From Cynocephalus volans (taxonomy: Eukaryota; Chordata; Mammalia; Dermoptera; Cynocephalidae): a DNA stretch of 64,000 nt. The position numbers and the translations under genes are program-made. The DNA is taken from NCBI RefSeq assembly GCF_027409185.1, contig NC_084462.1, forward strand, positions 19,319,577-19,383,576, given 5' to 3'. Under the pieces are notes generated by a model. The model saw only the letters and a list, made by a program, of their open reading frames with translations. It searched no databases and was not told where the DNA came from. Numbering within the stretch: position 1 is the stretch's first letter; each line of letters starts with the position of its first letter. This document shows positions 1 through 12,407 of the stretch, piece after piece.

Positions 1-704
1 CTTGTCTATTTTCCCTTTATCACTTGTGTTTTGATGTCTTTTTTATGAAGTCATTACCTTGCCCAAGATCACAAAGATTTATTTCTGTGTTTGCTTTTAA
101 GAGTTTTATAGTTTTAGCTACTACTAGGTCTGTGATCCACTTTGAGTTCATTTTTGTGTATGGTTTGAGGTAGGGGACAAAATTTGTTATTTTGCATATG
201 GATTTCTAGTTGACCCATCACCATTTTGGTTCTGGGACAGCTGGAAATCCACATGCAAAATAATATTCTTTCCCACTGAATTGTCTTGGACCTTCTGTCC
301 AGCAAAAAAAACACAACCAATTGACATAACTGTGAGGGCTCATTTTTAGGTCCCCAATTGTTCCATTGGTCTGTATGTCTCTCCTTAAGGCAGTAGCACA
401 CTACCATGATTATTGTAGTGAGTTCTGAAATAGTGAAGTATGAGTCCTCCAACTTTGTTCACCTTTTTCAAGTGGTGGGGTGGCTATTCTAAGTCTCTAC
501 CATTTCCATGTGAATTTTAGGATCAGTTTATCAGTTTCTGCCAAAAAATTTTTTTAAAAAACAGCTGGAATTTTGATAGGGACTGCATTGAATATGTAGA
601 TCAATTTGGGGAGTATTGCCATCTTAACAATATTAGCCTGTGATCCATGAATATGGGTTGTCTTTTCATTTATTTAGATCTTCTTTAATTTCTTTACAGT
701 TAGT
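1..704 (-). mobile_element. Old L1 fragment, ORF2 C-terminal part
   Basis: Read on the minus strand, this matches the late ORF2 region of L1. It has the same order of segments as the better-preserved L1 copies here: a 'preceding Ile-Asn-Ser-Lys-Trp' region, a Cys/Trp-rich stretch and the 'ATP-independent fingers-down' part of the reverse transcriptase domain. It is full of stops and indels. The 3' end of the element lies left of the window. It is a decayed mid-age L1; no product is expected. Confidence 0.75.
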
Positions 705-1290
705 GGAGTAACCTGGAAAACACAACCTCTGCCAGATGATCAAGACTGACAATCAGTAATAAGTCATGTAGACAGCGTGCATCCTTGACACGAGGTGATG
801 CGAGGGTTACTTCACCTTCATGGTCTTCCTCTCAAAAATGCGTAACCAGTCATTCACAGGAAAAAACTTCAGACAAACCCAAACGGAGGGCCATTCTACA
901 GAATAGCTGCCTCATCCTCCTCAAAACTCTCAAGGTCATCAGAATCAATGAAAGTCTGTAAAACTGTCACAGACCAGGGGAGCCTATGGAAACATGATGA
1001 CTTCTGAAACATGGGATCCCAGATGCAATAGTGGCACTGAAAAACAACTTAGGGAAAAGCTGGTAAAATCCAAATAAAGTGTGTAGTTTAATTACTAATA
1101 ATTTATTAGTGTTGGTTCTTTAGTTGTGACAAATATACCAGAGTAATATAAGATATTAACAGTGGGAGGAAAAGGGTATAGAGTACACAGGAACTCTCTA
1201 CCCTATCCTGGCAGTCTTTCTATAAATCTAGACTATTGTAAAATAGAAAATTAATTTAAATAAAAATTTTAAATTAAAGATTAAAATGTT
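705..1290 (+). repeat. Probable old L1 3'UTR remnant
   Basis: A non-coding stretch with wording typical of L1M 3'UTRs: a CAGACAAACCCAAA-like segment, then a run on 'gtcacagaccaggggagcctatggaaacatgatga', then an AT-rich tail near 1240-1290. The family was assigned from memory of mammalian repeats, so the class is probable and the exact subfamily is not asserted. No ORF. Confidence 0.4.
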
Positions 1291-1299
1291 CTATATGAA

Positions 1300-2235
1300 A
1301 AATATATACCTCAAAAATAAAGGCTGAGTGACAGGCTGGGAGGAAACATTTGCAATTCTCAAAAACAAATGAATAATATCAATGTGAAAATCTCCTATGA
1401 ATCAATAAGAAAAAGCTGAAAACAAAAACAGCCTATGGAAAAATGGGCATGGGATCCAAACAGGAACATTACAGAAGAAGAAGGAGCACAAATGGCCAAA
1501 ACTATTTTTAGAAGATGCTCAAACCCACTAGAAATCAGTCACATGCAACTGAGACAAAAATGGGAATACTTTTCACACACTGGCTGCTGACCAATGAAGA
1601 GATTTGTAATATCCAGCATTAGTGAATATGTAAGAGCAAGAATTCTCATTAATTACAGTAAGAGTGTGGTCTGGGGGTTAGAGTGCTAGTAAGTAGTGAG
1701 TTAAGGTAAGGATTAGTGATAAGTAAAATTAAAAATATGTGTACTCATTGATCTAGTAAGTCCTTTTCTATATGTCTACCCTGGAAGAGCAACCTCACAT
1801 GCTCAAATAGGCAGGAATAAAAATATGAATATTAATAGCATCGTCGTTTATAAGAGCAAAAAACATGTATATAATATAAAGCTCTTCAAATGGTGGGCTA
1901 ATTAAATAAAGTGCATTCATTTATACTGTGGAACTCAATTTCTTTTTTAGCAGCAGCAAGATGAATGAAGACAATCCCTGTGAAATGACATGGAGTGATT
2001 CCTGAGATATATTAAATGCACAAAGCAAATTACAGAATAACATTTACAGTATTTGACTATTTATAGAAAGCAAAACCATATATTTTTTTTATGTACAAAT
2101 GTGTGTAGATAAATACAAAGGAGGAAAAGGTCTATAAAAAACACTAAATCAACAAAAATAATTAGCTGGGGAAGGACTGGAATGGGGAAGGAGAGTTTGT
2201 TAAGGGGAAGTTAAGTGTTTGAAAAGCAAATGTAG
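1300..2235 (+). mobile_element. Old L1-type (L1M or HAL1-like) 3' end
   Basis: The + strand carries decayed L1 3' signatures in order: an 'AAATGGGCA' block near 1441, a 'CACAAATGGCC' block near 1487, a region around 1620 where the other L1 copies have the zinc-knuckle segment, and an AT-rich 3'UTR. It is too diverged to name the subfamily. No open reading frame survives. Confidence 0.55.
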
Positions 2236-3389
2236 AGAATGGACTTTTGCTTCTGGAAAGGTGGAGTGAATGTACTTCGCCCCTATTTTTCTTAATAGAT
2301 AAAGCTAAAATCCTGACCATTTATGTAAAACAAACAGAAGACTATATGAGAGAAGATGGCAAGTTGGCTAGGGACTTCAGGAGCCAAGGAAAAACATGGC
2401 AGTGAGTTCTCTGGGTTTTCTTTTGGCCTCATATACCCCCAACATAGTTCTGGAGAAGCCAGTGACTTGGAACACCAATGGGCACAAAAACTTCCCCAAG
2501 AAAAGTTCATTCTCCTTAGCCAAAGCACCAGGAAAGGACAACCCATCAAAACAGAAAATTTTTAGACAATGACTGCTTTTCTCCAACCAAACAGCACAGA
2601 ATGCAACAGCGGGTTCCCCACCCTGGTCAGCAAAGACTGAGTGGAGAGCTTAGACTCTCACCCTCACCAGGCTGCAACGAGACAGCCCAACACCTCCCTC
2701 CCTGCTGCCATTGGAGTGGTTTCAGATAAGGGCAAGTGTAGAGCTGGGATAGTGCAGAGATTACATGGGGGCCTGGACTTCCACCATCACCCAGAGGTAA
2801 CAAGGCATCCCTCCACCTCCCCAAGAGGAGTGGTGTTGGTGTCAAAGGAGTCCTAGTCAAGGTCATCATTAACAATGAAAGTCAGAAAAACTTTATTGAA
2901 GAGTCAGGACTTTTACCACCACCCAGTGGTAGTAAGGCCATCTCCCACCCCCAGTGACAGTAAAGGCCACTTGGGAAACAGTCATGAGTTGCCTCTTCCC
3001 CTCCAGCCAGGTTGTTATTGGTAGAGGCCTAGCAGGGAGCCTGAAAGTCCACCCCAACTCAAACTGCAATGAAGAACACTTCCAAACCCAGGTGACAATG
3101 GAAGCCAAATGGAGAACCTGAATTTCTACCTTCCCTAGAAGTAACAAGACAATGTCCCCCTCCACATTTGGAGCAGTGTCAGAGGAGGTCAGCTAAAAGA
3201 CAGAATTTAAATAAGATCTAGAGTTCCATAGCATAAGATCCAAAATATCCAGATTTTAGTTGAAAGTCACCCATCACACCAAGAACTAGGAAAATCTCAA
3301 ACTAAATGAGAAAAGACAAAAGACACCAAAACCAAGATAACAGCTATTAGAATTATCTGACACAGATTTTAAAGCAGCTATCATAAAAA

Positions 3390-4230
3390 CGTTTAATAAG
3401 CAACTATGAGCATGCTTGAAAAAATGAAGAATTTGCAAGTTTTAGCATAGAAATCAAAGATACAAAGACCTACCAAATGTAAAGTTTGAAACTGAAAAAC
3501 ACAAAACTGAAATAAAAATCTCAATGGTGGACTCAGCTGCAGAGTGGAGAGGACAGAGAAAAGAATCAGTGACCTTGAAAATAGAACAATAGAAATCACC
3601 CAATCTGAAGAGCAAAGAGGAAACAGACTGAAAAATAAAATGAATAGAGCCTCACAGACATTTTGAACTATAACAAAAGATCTAATGTTTGTGTGACTGG
3701 GATTGCAGAAGAATAGAAAGAGATGTGGATGAAAAATTATTTAAATAGATAATGGCTGAAAACTTCTTAAATTTGGCAAAAGATATAAATGTACACGTTC
3801 AAGAAGCTGAGCAACCTCACATAGGATAAACTCAAGGAAATCCACATCAAGACACCTTTCAGAAGCTCAACTTCTGAAAACAAAAGACAAAAATTCTTGA
3901 AAGCAGCCATGGAAAAAGAAGACATTACCTGTACGGGAAAACAATTCGAATGACAGTGATTTCTCATCAAAGCTATGGAGGAAAAAAAAGAAAGTGGCAC
4001 AACATTATTCAAGTTCTGAAAGAAAGGAATTGCCAACTACGATTCTATATCCAGCAGAAGTATTCTTCAGGAATGAAAGGGAATAAAGACACTCTCAGAT
4101 AAAGGAAATCCAGGAGAATTTGTATTCAGAAGATCTCTAAAAGAAGCTCTTCAGAAAAGAAGGCAATAATACTCCCAAACATCTTGGAACATTAGGAAGG
4201 AATAAAATAGTGAGAAGAACAGAAATGTGG
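3390..4230 (+). pseudogene. L1 ORF1 remnant (old L1)
   Basis: Decayed ORF1 of the old + strand L1. The Lys/Glu-rich coiled-coil part lies at about 3400-3650. The RRM-like part and the C-terminal domain follow at about 3650-4080, with the sequence for 'tyr-pro-ala' preceding 'phe-arg-asn-glu'-like codons at about 4040-4080. Many frameshifts and stops are present; no frame longer than about 30 codons remains open on the sense strand. It would have encoded the trimeric RNA-binding chaperone of the L1 particle. Confidence 0.6.
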
Positions 4231-4649
4231 GTAAATGTAATGGATGTTCCTTCTTGTCTGAGTTTTCTAAATTATTTTTCATGGTTAAAACAAAAATTAT
4301 AACACTGCTAATGTGTTCTCAATGTAAGTAAAGAAAATACTTTACAGTTTTTTTAATAAATAGTGGAGAGTAGGGGATGAAAAGGAATGTAAGGCTTCTA
4401 CACTTCATCTGAGCTGGTGAAATGTCAACAGAAACAGAGCATGATATGTTACTACATATAATTCTAGAGCAACAGCTAAAAATAGAAAGATATACACTCA
4501 AAAACACTGTAGGTAAATAAAAATAGAATTCTAGAAAATGCTCACACAACCCACAGGAAGAAAGGGAAAAGAAAACAGAAAAACAAAACACAGAGATAAT
4601 AACAAAGTGCAAGCAAAAGTAAAATGGTAGTGTTAACATTTCAGTAATT

Positions 4650-7600
4650 ACATTAGATGAAAATAGTCAAAATACACCAAGTATAGGACAGAGAATGACA
4701 AAAAGGGGGAAAGTGACCCAACTACATGCTATTTACAGTAATTACAATAATATTCCTTCAAAAGTAATGATATAGGTAGGTTGAAAGAAAAGAAAAATAA
4801 AGAAACATTAATAATAATGAAAAAAGAGAGTGGATATATTAAAATCATTTAAAGTAGATTTCAGAGCAAAGAAAATTTCCAGAAACAGAAAGGGACATTA
4901 CATAATGATAAAAGAGTCAATCTACCAAGACACAGTAATTCTAAATCTGTAGACTCCAAAAATCAGAGCTGAAAATATGTCAAGCAAAAACTGACGGATT
5001 TGAAAGGAGAAATAGACAAATCAACAACTATAGTTGTAGACTTCAACACCCCTCTCTCAACAATTGATAGAGTGATTAGAAAAAAAATCAGTAAGGTTAT
5101 ACAAAAGCTCAACAGCACCATCAACCAAGAAGATTAATTGACTTTTATAGAAAACTCCATTCAATAACAGCAGAATACCATTCTTTTCAAGGACCCGTGG
5201 GACCTTATCCACAATAGTTTATATCCTGAAACAAGCCTCAACATGTTTAAAATAATTAAAATTATACAGAATGGTCTCTCTGACCACAGTGGAATCAAAC
5301 TTTAAACCAATAATAGAAAAGTAACAAGAAATTCCCCATATATTTGAAACCTAAACACCCCATGGATTCTGCATAATCTATGTGACACAGAGGAAGCCTC
5401 AGGGAAATTTTTTAAAAACCATGTAATTGAATTAAAATGAAAATACAAATAGTTCGGTGGGTTGAAGCTAAAAGATCTCTGAAAAGGAAATTTACAGCAC
5501 TAAATACATTAGAAAAGAGGGAAAGTCCCAAATCAATCATCTAAGCTCCCACCTCAGGAAATCAGAAAAACAATAGCAAAATGAAGCCAAAGCAAAGATA
5601 ATAATACTATTACTTATTATTTATTTAATAAAGATAAGAGCAGAACTCAGTGAAACTTAAAATGAAATCAGTAGATAAAAAATCAATAAAATTAAAAGCT
5701 GATTCTTTAAAAAGGTTAAGAACATTGACAAACCTCTCACAAGACTGACAAAAAATAAAAAAGAAAAGACAAATTATTAATATCATGAATGAAATAGGGG
5801 AAATTACTACAGAACCTTCAGACATCAACAGGATAATAAGGAAGCACTATGAACAACTCTAAACACTTCGATAAGTTAAATGAAATGGATGAATTCCTTG
5901 AAAGTACCAATGACCACAACTCACCCAGCATAAAATAGATAATTTGAATATTCCTACAACTCTTAAGGAAATTGAATTTATAATTTAAAATCTCCAGAAA
6001 AAGAAATCTGTAGATGAATTCGCTGGAGAACTCTACCAAATATTTAAAGAAGAATTAACACCAATTCCACACAATCTATTCTAGAAAATAGAAAAGGCAA
6101 AAAAATTTTCCAATAAATTTTATGAATCCAGTATTAGCCTGATAAAAAAGTCAGACAAATATATTTCAAAAGAAGAAAATTTCAGGCTGATGTTCTGCAT
6201 GAACAAAAATTCTTAACAAAATGTTAACATATGGAATTCAGCAATATATAAAAAGAATTATACACCATGATCAAGTGGGGTCTATTCTATGCATGCAAGT
6301 CTGGTTTAACATTTGAAAACCAATAAATGCAACCTACCATATTAACAAGCTAAAGAAAAAAATATCACGATCGTATCAATTTATGCAGAAAAAGCATTTG
6401 ATAAAATTCAACATCCATTCATGATAAAAAAAAAAAACTCTCAGAAAACTAGCAATAGAGGGAAACTTCTGCAACTTAATAAAGGACATCTACAAAAAGC
6501 CTAAAGCTAATATTATACTTAATGATGAAAGCCTGAATGCTTTCTCCCTAAAACTGGGAACAAAGAAAAGATATCCACTCTCACCAGAGCTGTTCAACAT
6601 AATTCTCAAAGTTCTATCCAGAAAATAAAAGTCACACATTAAAAAGGAAGAAATAAAACTGTCCCTATTTGCAGATAACACGATCTGTGTAGAAAATCCC
6701 AAGGAATCTAAGAAACAAAACAAAAGCCATGTGGAACTTGTGAATTCACCACAGTCACTATATATATGATCACATTACAAATATCAATTATTTTCCTATA
6801 CACTAGATATGGGTATGATAAAATACAATACCATTTGTGATTGCTCGAAAAGTGAAATACTTAGAGATGAATCTAACAAAATATGTATAGGACTTCTATG
6901 ATGAAAACTACAAAATGTGATGAAAGAAATCAAAGATCTAAATAAATGGAGGGACATACCATGTTCATAGATAGGAAAATTCAACATAGGAAAGATATTA
7001 ATCCTACCCAAATTGATATAGCAGCTTAACACTATTTCTAACAATATTCTAGCAAGATCTATTTGTACATAGATAAGATTACTATAAAATTCATATGAAA
7101 AGGTGAAAGAATTGTAATAGCTAAAGCAATTCCAAAAAAGAAGAATAAGTGGGAAGAGCCACTCCACCTGATTTCTAGACTTACTATAAGCTACAGTAAT
7201 CAAGACTGTGTGCTATTGACAGAGGGAAGGATACATAGATTAACGGCACCAAATAAAGAATATGCAGAAATAGCCCCACACAAGTCTGGCCAACTGATTT
7301 TGACAAAAGCATAAACACAATTCAATGGAAGAGGGAAAGTCTTTTCAACAAATGGTGCTGGAGCAATTGGGCATCAATAGATCGAAATTGATCCCCAGCT
7401 TAAACCTCACAACTTACACAGATATTAACTCAAAATGGATGAGAAACTGAAGTGTAAAATTATAAAACTTTTAGGAAAAAAACAAAGGAGATCTTCATGA
7501 TCTAGGTCTGGATAAAGAATTCTTAGACTTGACACCAAAAAAATCAATAAAAATGATGGAGTTTGGATGTGTTGTCCCCTCCAAAACTCATGTGGAAATT

Positions 7601-8110
7601 TGATCTCCAATGTGGCAGTGCTGGAAACTGATTGAGTCATGGGGGCGGATCCCTCATGAATGGATTAATACTCTCCCTGGGGGAGTGGGGATTAATGAGT
7701 GAGTTCTCGCTCTATTAGTTCCTGTGAGAGCTCATTGCTTAAAAAGACCCTGGCACCTTCTCTCTCTCTCTTGCTTCCTCTCTCACCATGTGATCTGCTT
7801 GTACCCACCAGCTGCCTGCCACTTTCCGCCATGAGTAGAAGCAGCCTGAGGCCCGTGCCAGATGAAGCTGTCCCAGAATCGTAAGCCAAATAAACCTCTT
7901 TCCTTTATAAATTACCCAGTCTCAGGTAGTTCTGTTACAGCAACACAAAGTGGACTAAAACAGAAAATAGACTTCATAAAAATTAAAAATACTTGCTCTG
8001 TGAAAGACCATGCTAAGAGAAAGAAAAGACAAGCTACGGACTATGAGAAAATATTTGCAAATCACATTCCTCACAAAGGACTCATGTCTAGAATATATAA
8101 GGAACTTCAA
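4650..8110 (+). pseudogene. L1 ORF2 remnant (old L1), interrupted by an LTR
   Basis: Decayed ORF2 (endonuclease-reverse transcriptase) of the old L1. The endonuclease part includes the 'ser-asp-his' box near 5280. The RT part includes an 'ala-glu-lys-ala-phe-asp-lys' block near 6385 and the FADD-equivalent box near 6669, mutated to FADN. The MaLR LTR at 7554-7962 interrupts it; the segment resumes at 7963 with the late ORF2 region. Non-functional. Confidence 0.65.
7554..7962 (+). mobile_element. Solo MaLR LTR (MST/MLT1-like) in the old L1
   Basis: A 409-bp LTR with TG...CA ends. It holds MaLR-typical segments: a start like 'tgatggagtttggatgtgt', a Pro/Leu/Ser-coding-like pyrimidine stretch, an AATAAA signal at about 7888 ('ccaaataaacctc') and the closing 'gtggactaaaaca'. 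Flanking 5-mers are aaaaa and gaaaa, an imperfect duplication. The L1 sequence continues across it. ERVL-MaLR solo LTRs arise by recombination between two LTRs; no internal sequence is left. Confidence 0.8.
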
Positions 8111-8955
8111 AACTCAGCATTAAAATAAAAGTCAAACAAGCAATGCCATTAGAAAATGGGCAAAGACAGAGAAAGATGTTTCATTAAAGAAGATGTACAG
8201 ATGCAAAGAACCACGTGGAAAGATATTCAGCATCACGAGCTGCTGGAGAGATGCAAATTAAGACTGTGGGGAACTATCAGTACACACCTATCAGAACAGC
8301 CAAAATAAAAACAGTGTCAATACCAAATGCTGGCAATGATGTGGAAAAACCACATCTCTCATACATTGCTGGTGGGAATATAAAATGAAACAATAGGGTT
8401 TATCTTAAAAAACTAAACATCCCCTCAAAATGCAGCCCCAGCAATTGCAGTTCTGGGCATTTATCCCAGAGAAATGTAAAATTATGTTTGAACCAAAGCC
8501 TGTATGTGATTGTTCATAGCAGCTTTGTTTGTAAAAGCCAAAAAGCTGAGACAATGAGTATCCATACAAGAGAATACTGCTCAGCAATAAAAAGGAATGA
8601 ACTGTTGATACACACAGGGCACTGTGTGTGGATCTCAAGGGCACTATGCTGTATCAAAAATGCCAATCTCTAAAGTTCTGTATGATTCCATTTATAGAAC
8701 ATTCTTGAAATGACAAAATTATAGGGATGGAAGACAGATGAGTGGTTGCCAGGCTTACAGATGGGGGGGGACAGTGGCTGTGACAATAAAGGGGTAGACT
8801 GAGGGAGATCTTTGTGGCAGTGGGACGGTTCTGTATCTTGATCAAAGTGGTGGTTATGTGAATCTCCATATGTGATAAAGTAGAACTACACACGCACATT
8901 GTGCCAGTGTCAACCTCCTGGTTTTAATATTGTGCTATAATCCAAACCTAAAGAC

Positions 8956-11900
8956 AGCAGATGGAAAGAAATAATTAAGATCAGAGCAGAACTAAATGAA
9001 ATAGAGACCCCAAAACAATAGAAAAGATTAACAAAACTAAAAATTGGTTTTTTGAGAAGATAAACAAAATTGACACACCATTAGCTAGGTTAACAAAAAA
9101 AAAAAAAAAAAGGAGAGAGAAGATCCAAATAACAAAAATCAGAAATGAAAAGGGAGACATTACAACTGATACCACAGAAATACAAAGAATCATTAGAGAC
9201 TATTATAAACAACTGTATGACAACAAATTTGAAAATCTGGAAGATACGGATAAGTTTCTAGACACAAATAAATTACCAAGACTGAACCGAGAAGAGATAG
9301 AAAACTTGAACAGACCAATAACAAGCAAGACGATTGAAGTGATAATTAGCAATCTTCCAACAAAAAAAAAGTCCAGGTCTGGATGGCTTTACAGCTGAAT
9401 TCTATCAAACTTTTAAAGAGGAGTTAATACCAATTCTCATGAAATTATTCCAAACAATTGAAACAGACTCTACTCCCCCAAACTCATGCTATGAGGCCAG
9501 CATAACTCTGATACCAAAACCAGATAAAGACACAACAAAAAAAGAAAATTATAGGCCAATATCCTTGATGAACCTAGATGCTAAAATACTCAACAAAATA
9601 TTAGCAATCAGAATACAGCAACATATTAAAAAAATTACACACTATGATCAAGTGGGATTCATCCCAGGGATGCAAGGATGGTTCAACATATGAAAGTCAA
9701 TAAATGTGATACACCACATCAACAAACTCAAGGACAAAGACCATATGATTATCTCAATAGATGCTGAAAAAGCATTTAACAAAGTTCAACCTTCCTTCAT
9801 GATAAAGACTCTCAACAAATTAGGTATAGAAGGAAAATATCTTAACACAATAAAAGCCATTTATGACAAGCCCACAGCCAGTATTATTCTGAATGGGGAA
9901 AAATTGAAGGCCTTCCCCTTATGGATGCCCACTCTCACCACTTCTATTCAACATAGTGCTGGAGGTACTAGCCAGAGCAATCAGGCAAGAGAAAGAAATA
10001 AAGGGAATCCAGATTGGAAAAGATGAAGTCAAACTTACCCTATTTGCAGATGACATGATACTATATATACAGAAAAACCTAGAGACTCTATCAAAAAACT
10101 CCTAGAGCTGGTTAATAACTTCAGTAATGTTGCAGGATACAAAATAAATGCCCCCAAATCAGTAGCATTTATATACTCAAATAATGAATTAACAGAAAGA
10201 GAAGGGAAGTAAGTCCATTTACAATTGTCACCAAAAAAATACAATACCTAGGGACCAACTTAACCAAGGAGGTGAAAGACCTCTACGATGAGAATTACAA
10301 ACCACTTCTGAAAGAAATTAAAGAAGACACAAAAAGATGGAAAAGTATTCCATGCTCTTGGATTGGAAGAATTAACATTGTGAAAATGTCTATACTACCC
10401 AAACCGATCTACAAATTCAATACAATCCTCATCAAAATACCAATGACATTCTTCACAGAAATGGAAAAAACAATCCTACCTTTCATATGGAAGAACAAAA
10501 GACCCCGAATAGCCAAAGCAATCCTGAGCAAAAAAAAAAGTCAGAGGCATAACTCTGCCTGACTTCAAATTTTACTACAAAGCTGTTTTAACCAAAACAG
10601 CACGGTACTGGCATAAAAATAGACATTCAGACTAGTGGAGTAGAATTGAAAACCCAGAGATCACTCCTCAGGCTTATAGTCATCTGATGTTAGACAAAGG
10701 CAACAAAAATCTACATTGGGGAAAAGATTGCCTCTTCAACAAGTGGTGCTGTGAAAACTGGATATCCATATGCAGAAGAATGAAACTAGATATGCATCTC
10801 TCACCATACACTAAAATCAACTCAAAATGGATTAAAGACCTAGATATGAGACCCAAAACTGAAAAATTACTAAGAGAAAATATAGGTGAAACACTTAGGC
10901 AGTTAGGACAGGGCACAGGCTTTATGAATGTGAGCCCAAAAGCACAAGCAGCAGAAGAAAAAATAAACAAATGGGACTATATCAAACTAAAAAGCTTCTG
11001 CACAGCAAAGGAAACAATCAACAGTGAAAAGACAACCTACAGAGTGGGAGAAAATTTTTGCTAACTATGCATCTGACATGGGATTGATATCCAGAATATA
11101 CATAGAACTCAAGCAATTATACAGTAAAAAAAGAAAATGACCCAATGAAAAAATGGGCAAAGGAGATGAATAGACATTTTTCAAAGTAAGACATACAAAT
11201 GGCCAACAGGTACATGAAAAAATGCTCAACATCACTAGTCATCAGGGAAATGCAAATTAAAACCACATTGAGATACCAATGTGGTTAGACTGGCTGTGAT
11301 CAAAAAGACAGTGAATAACAAATGCTGGCGAGGGTGTGGGGAGAAGGGAACACTCCTGCACTGCTGGTGGGACTGTAAATTAATACAACCACTTTGGAAA
11401 ACAATTTGGAGGTTTCTCAAACAACTACAGACAGATCTTCCATATGATCCAGCAATCCCTCTTCTGGGTATATATCCAGAGGAATGGAAATCATCATGTC
11501 AAAGTGATACCTGCTCTCCCATGTTCATTGCAGCTCTGTTTACAAGAGCCAAGACATGGAACCAACCTAAATGTCCATCGATGGATGACTGGATAAGGAA
11601 ACTGTGGTATACATACACCATGGAATACTACTCTGCCATAAAAAAGAATGAAATACTCCCATTTGCAACAACATGGATGAACCTGGGGAAACTTATGTTG
11701 AGTGAAATAAGCAAAGCACAGAGGGATAAATACCGCACGTGCTCACTCATAAGTGGGAGCTAAGAGAGAAAGAAGGAAGGAAAGAAAGACCACAGCAGTG
11801 CTGTGATCCAACAGAGGGAGGGAACATTCCCAGGGCTGCAAATTGGAGTGGAGGGGAGAGGGGGAAGGGGAGGGAACTTGGAGGATAATTGGGAGGGGAC

Positions 11901-12027
11901 AAAGTGTACAAAAGCACTTTCTGGTAATGGGTATGCCCCCAGTATGAATCTGGCCCTCACATCATGGGCAGGAGGGGGGACAATCAGCTTTGTATCTCAT
12001 GAATATTCGTAATAAATAAATAAATAA
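8956..12027 (+). mobile_element. 5'-truncated L1 with decayed ORF2
   Basis: A 3.07-kb L1 that starts inside ORF2, just before the segment coding 'lys-ile-arg-ala-glu-leu-asn-glu', and runs to an A-rich (AATA)n tail. Open pieces of ORF2 survive at 9439-9693, 9706-10026, 10272-10562, 10687-11064 and 11281-11763, split by stops and indels. The RT box FADD is intact at about 10047. The zinc-knuckle CWRGCGEKG...CWWDC is intact at about 11320-11380. The 3'UTR is purine-rich (11770-11890). Flanking copies of aaagac at 8950-8955 and 12028-12033 look like a short TSD. Confidence 0.85.
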
Positions 12028-12119
12028 AAAGACGTAACCATTGGGGAAAACTGGGTGAAGGGCACACCACAGCTCTCCGTAATAAGTTTACAACTTCCTG
12101 TGAACCTATAATCATTTTG

Positions 12120-12133
12120 AAGTAAAAAGTTTT

Positions 12134-12134
<1 letters not shown>
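12120..12134. repeat. Target-site duplication, left copy (full-length minus-strand L1)
   Basis: The 15-mer aagtaaaaagtttta occurs here and again at 18946-18960, exactly flanking the minus-strand L1. It derives from the end of the old + strand L1. A perfect 15-bp duplication indicates a relatively recent insertion by target-primed reverse transcription. Confidence 0.9.
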
Positions 12135-12164
<30 letters not shown>

Positions 12165-12407
12165 TTTAAGTCAGTAAGGTTTTTTTTTTTTTTTTAATTT
12201 TATTTTGTCGATATACATTGTAGCTGATTATTGCTCCCCATCACCAAAACCTCCCTCCCTTCTCCCTCCCCCCCTCCCCCCCAACAATGTCCTTTCTGTT
12301 TGCTTGTTGTATCAACTTCAAATAATTGTGGTTGTTATATCTTCTTCCCCCCCCCCGATTTGTGTGTGTGTGTGTGTATGTGTGTGTGTGAATTTATATA
12401 TTAATTT
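12134..12407 (-). other. L1 3'UTR with polypurine (G-rich) tract and (CA)n
   Basis: On the + strand this is T-rich tail complement ((TTTA)n, 12132-12165), then C-tracts at about 12250-12282 and 12348-12357, then (TG)n at 12360-12390. In L1 orientation it is a (CA)n run followed by G-runs and an A-rich tail. The conserved guanine-rich polypurine tract of mammalian L1 3'UTRs can form G-quadruplex structures (established for the family). The last transcribed bases (atcgacaaaataaaatt in L1 sense) reappear in the micro-insertion at 21095. Confidence 0.75.

Larger units (their letters stand above)
2240..12134 (+). mobile_element. Old full-length L1 (L1M-type), split by three insertions
   Basis: One L1 can be followed through 2240-7553, 7963-8955 and 12034-12134, about 6.4 kb once later insertions are removed. 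The 5'UTR (about 2240-3200) is GC-richer and loosely repetitive. ORF1 remnants follow to about 4230, then ORF2 (endonuclease about 4650-5300, reverse transcriptase about 6000-6720) and a 3'UTR ending in an A-rich tail at 12134. The catalytic FADD box reads FADN at about 6669. Stops and frameshifts are everywhere. The 3'UTR breaks off at 8955 and resumes at 12034, which shows that the 8956-12027 L1 landed inside it. Both flanks of the minus-strand L1 at 12135 carry its last bases. Confidence 0.75.
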
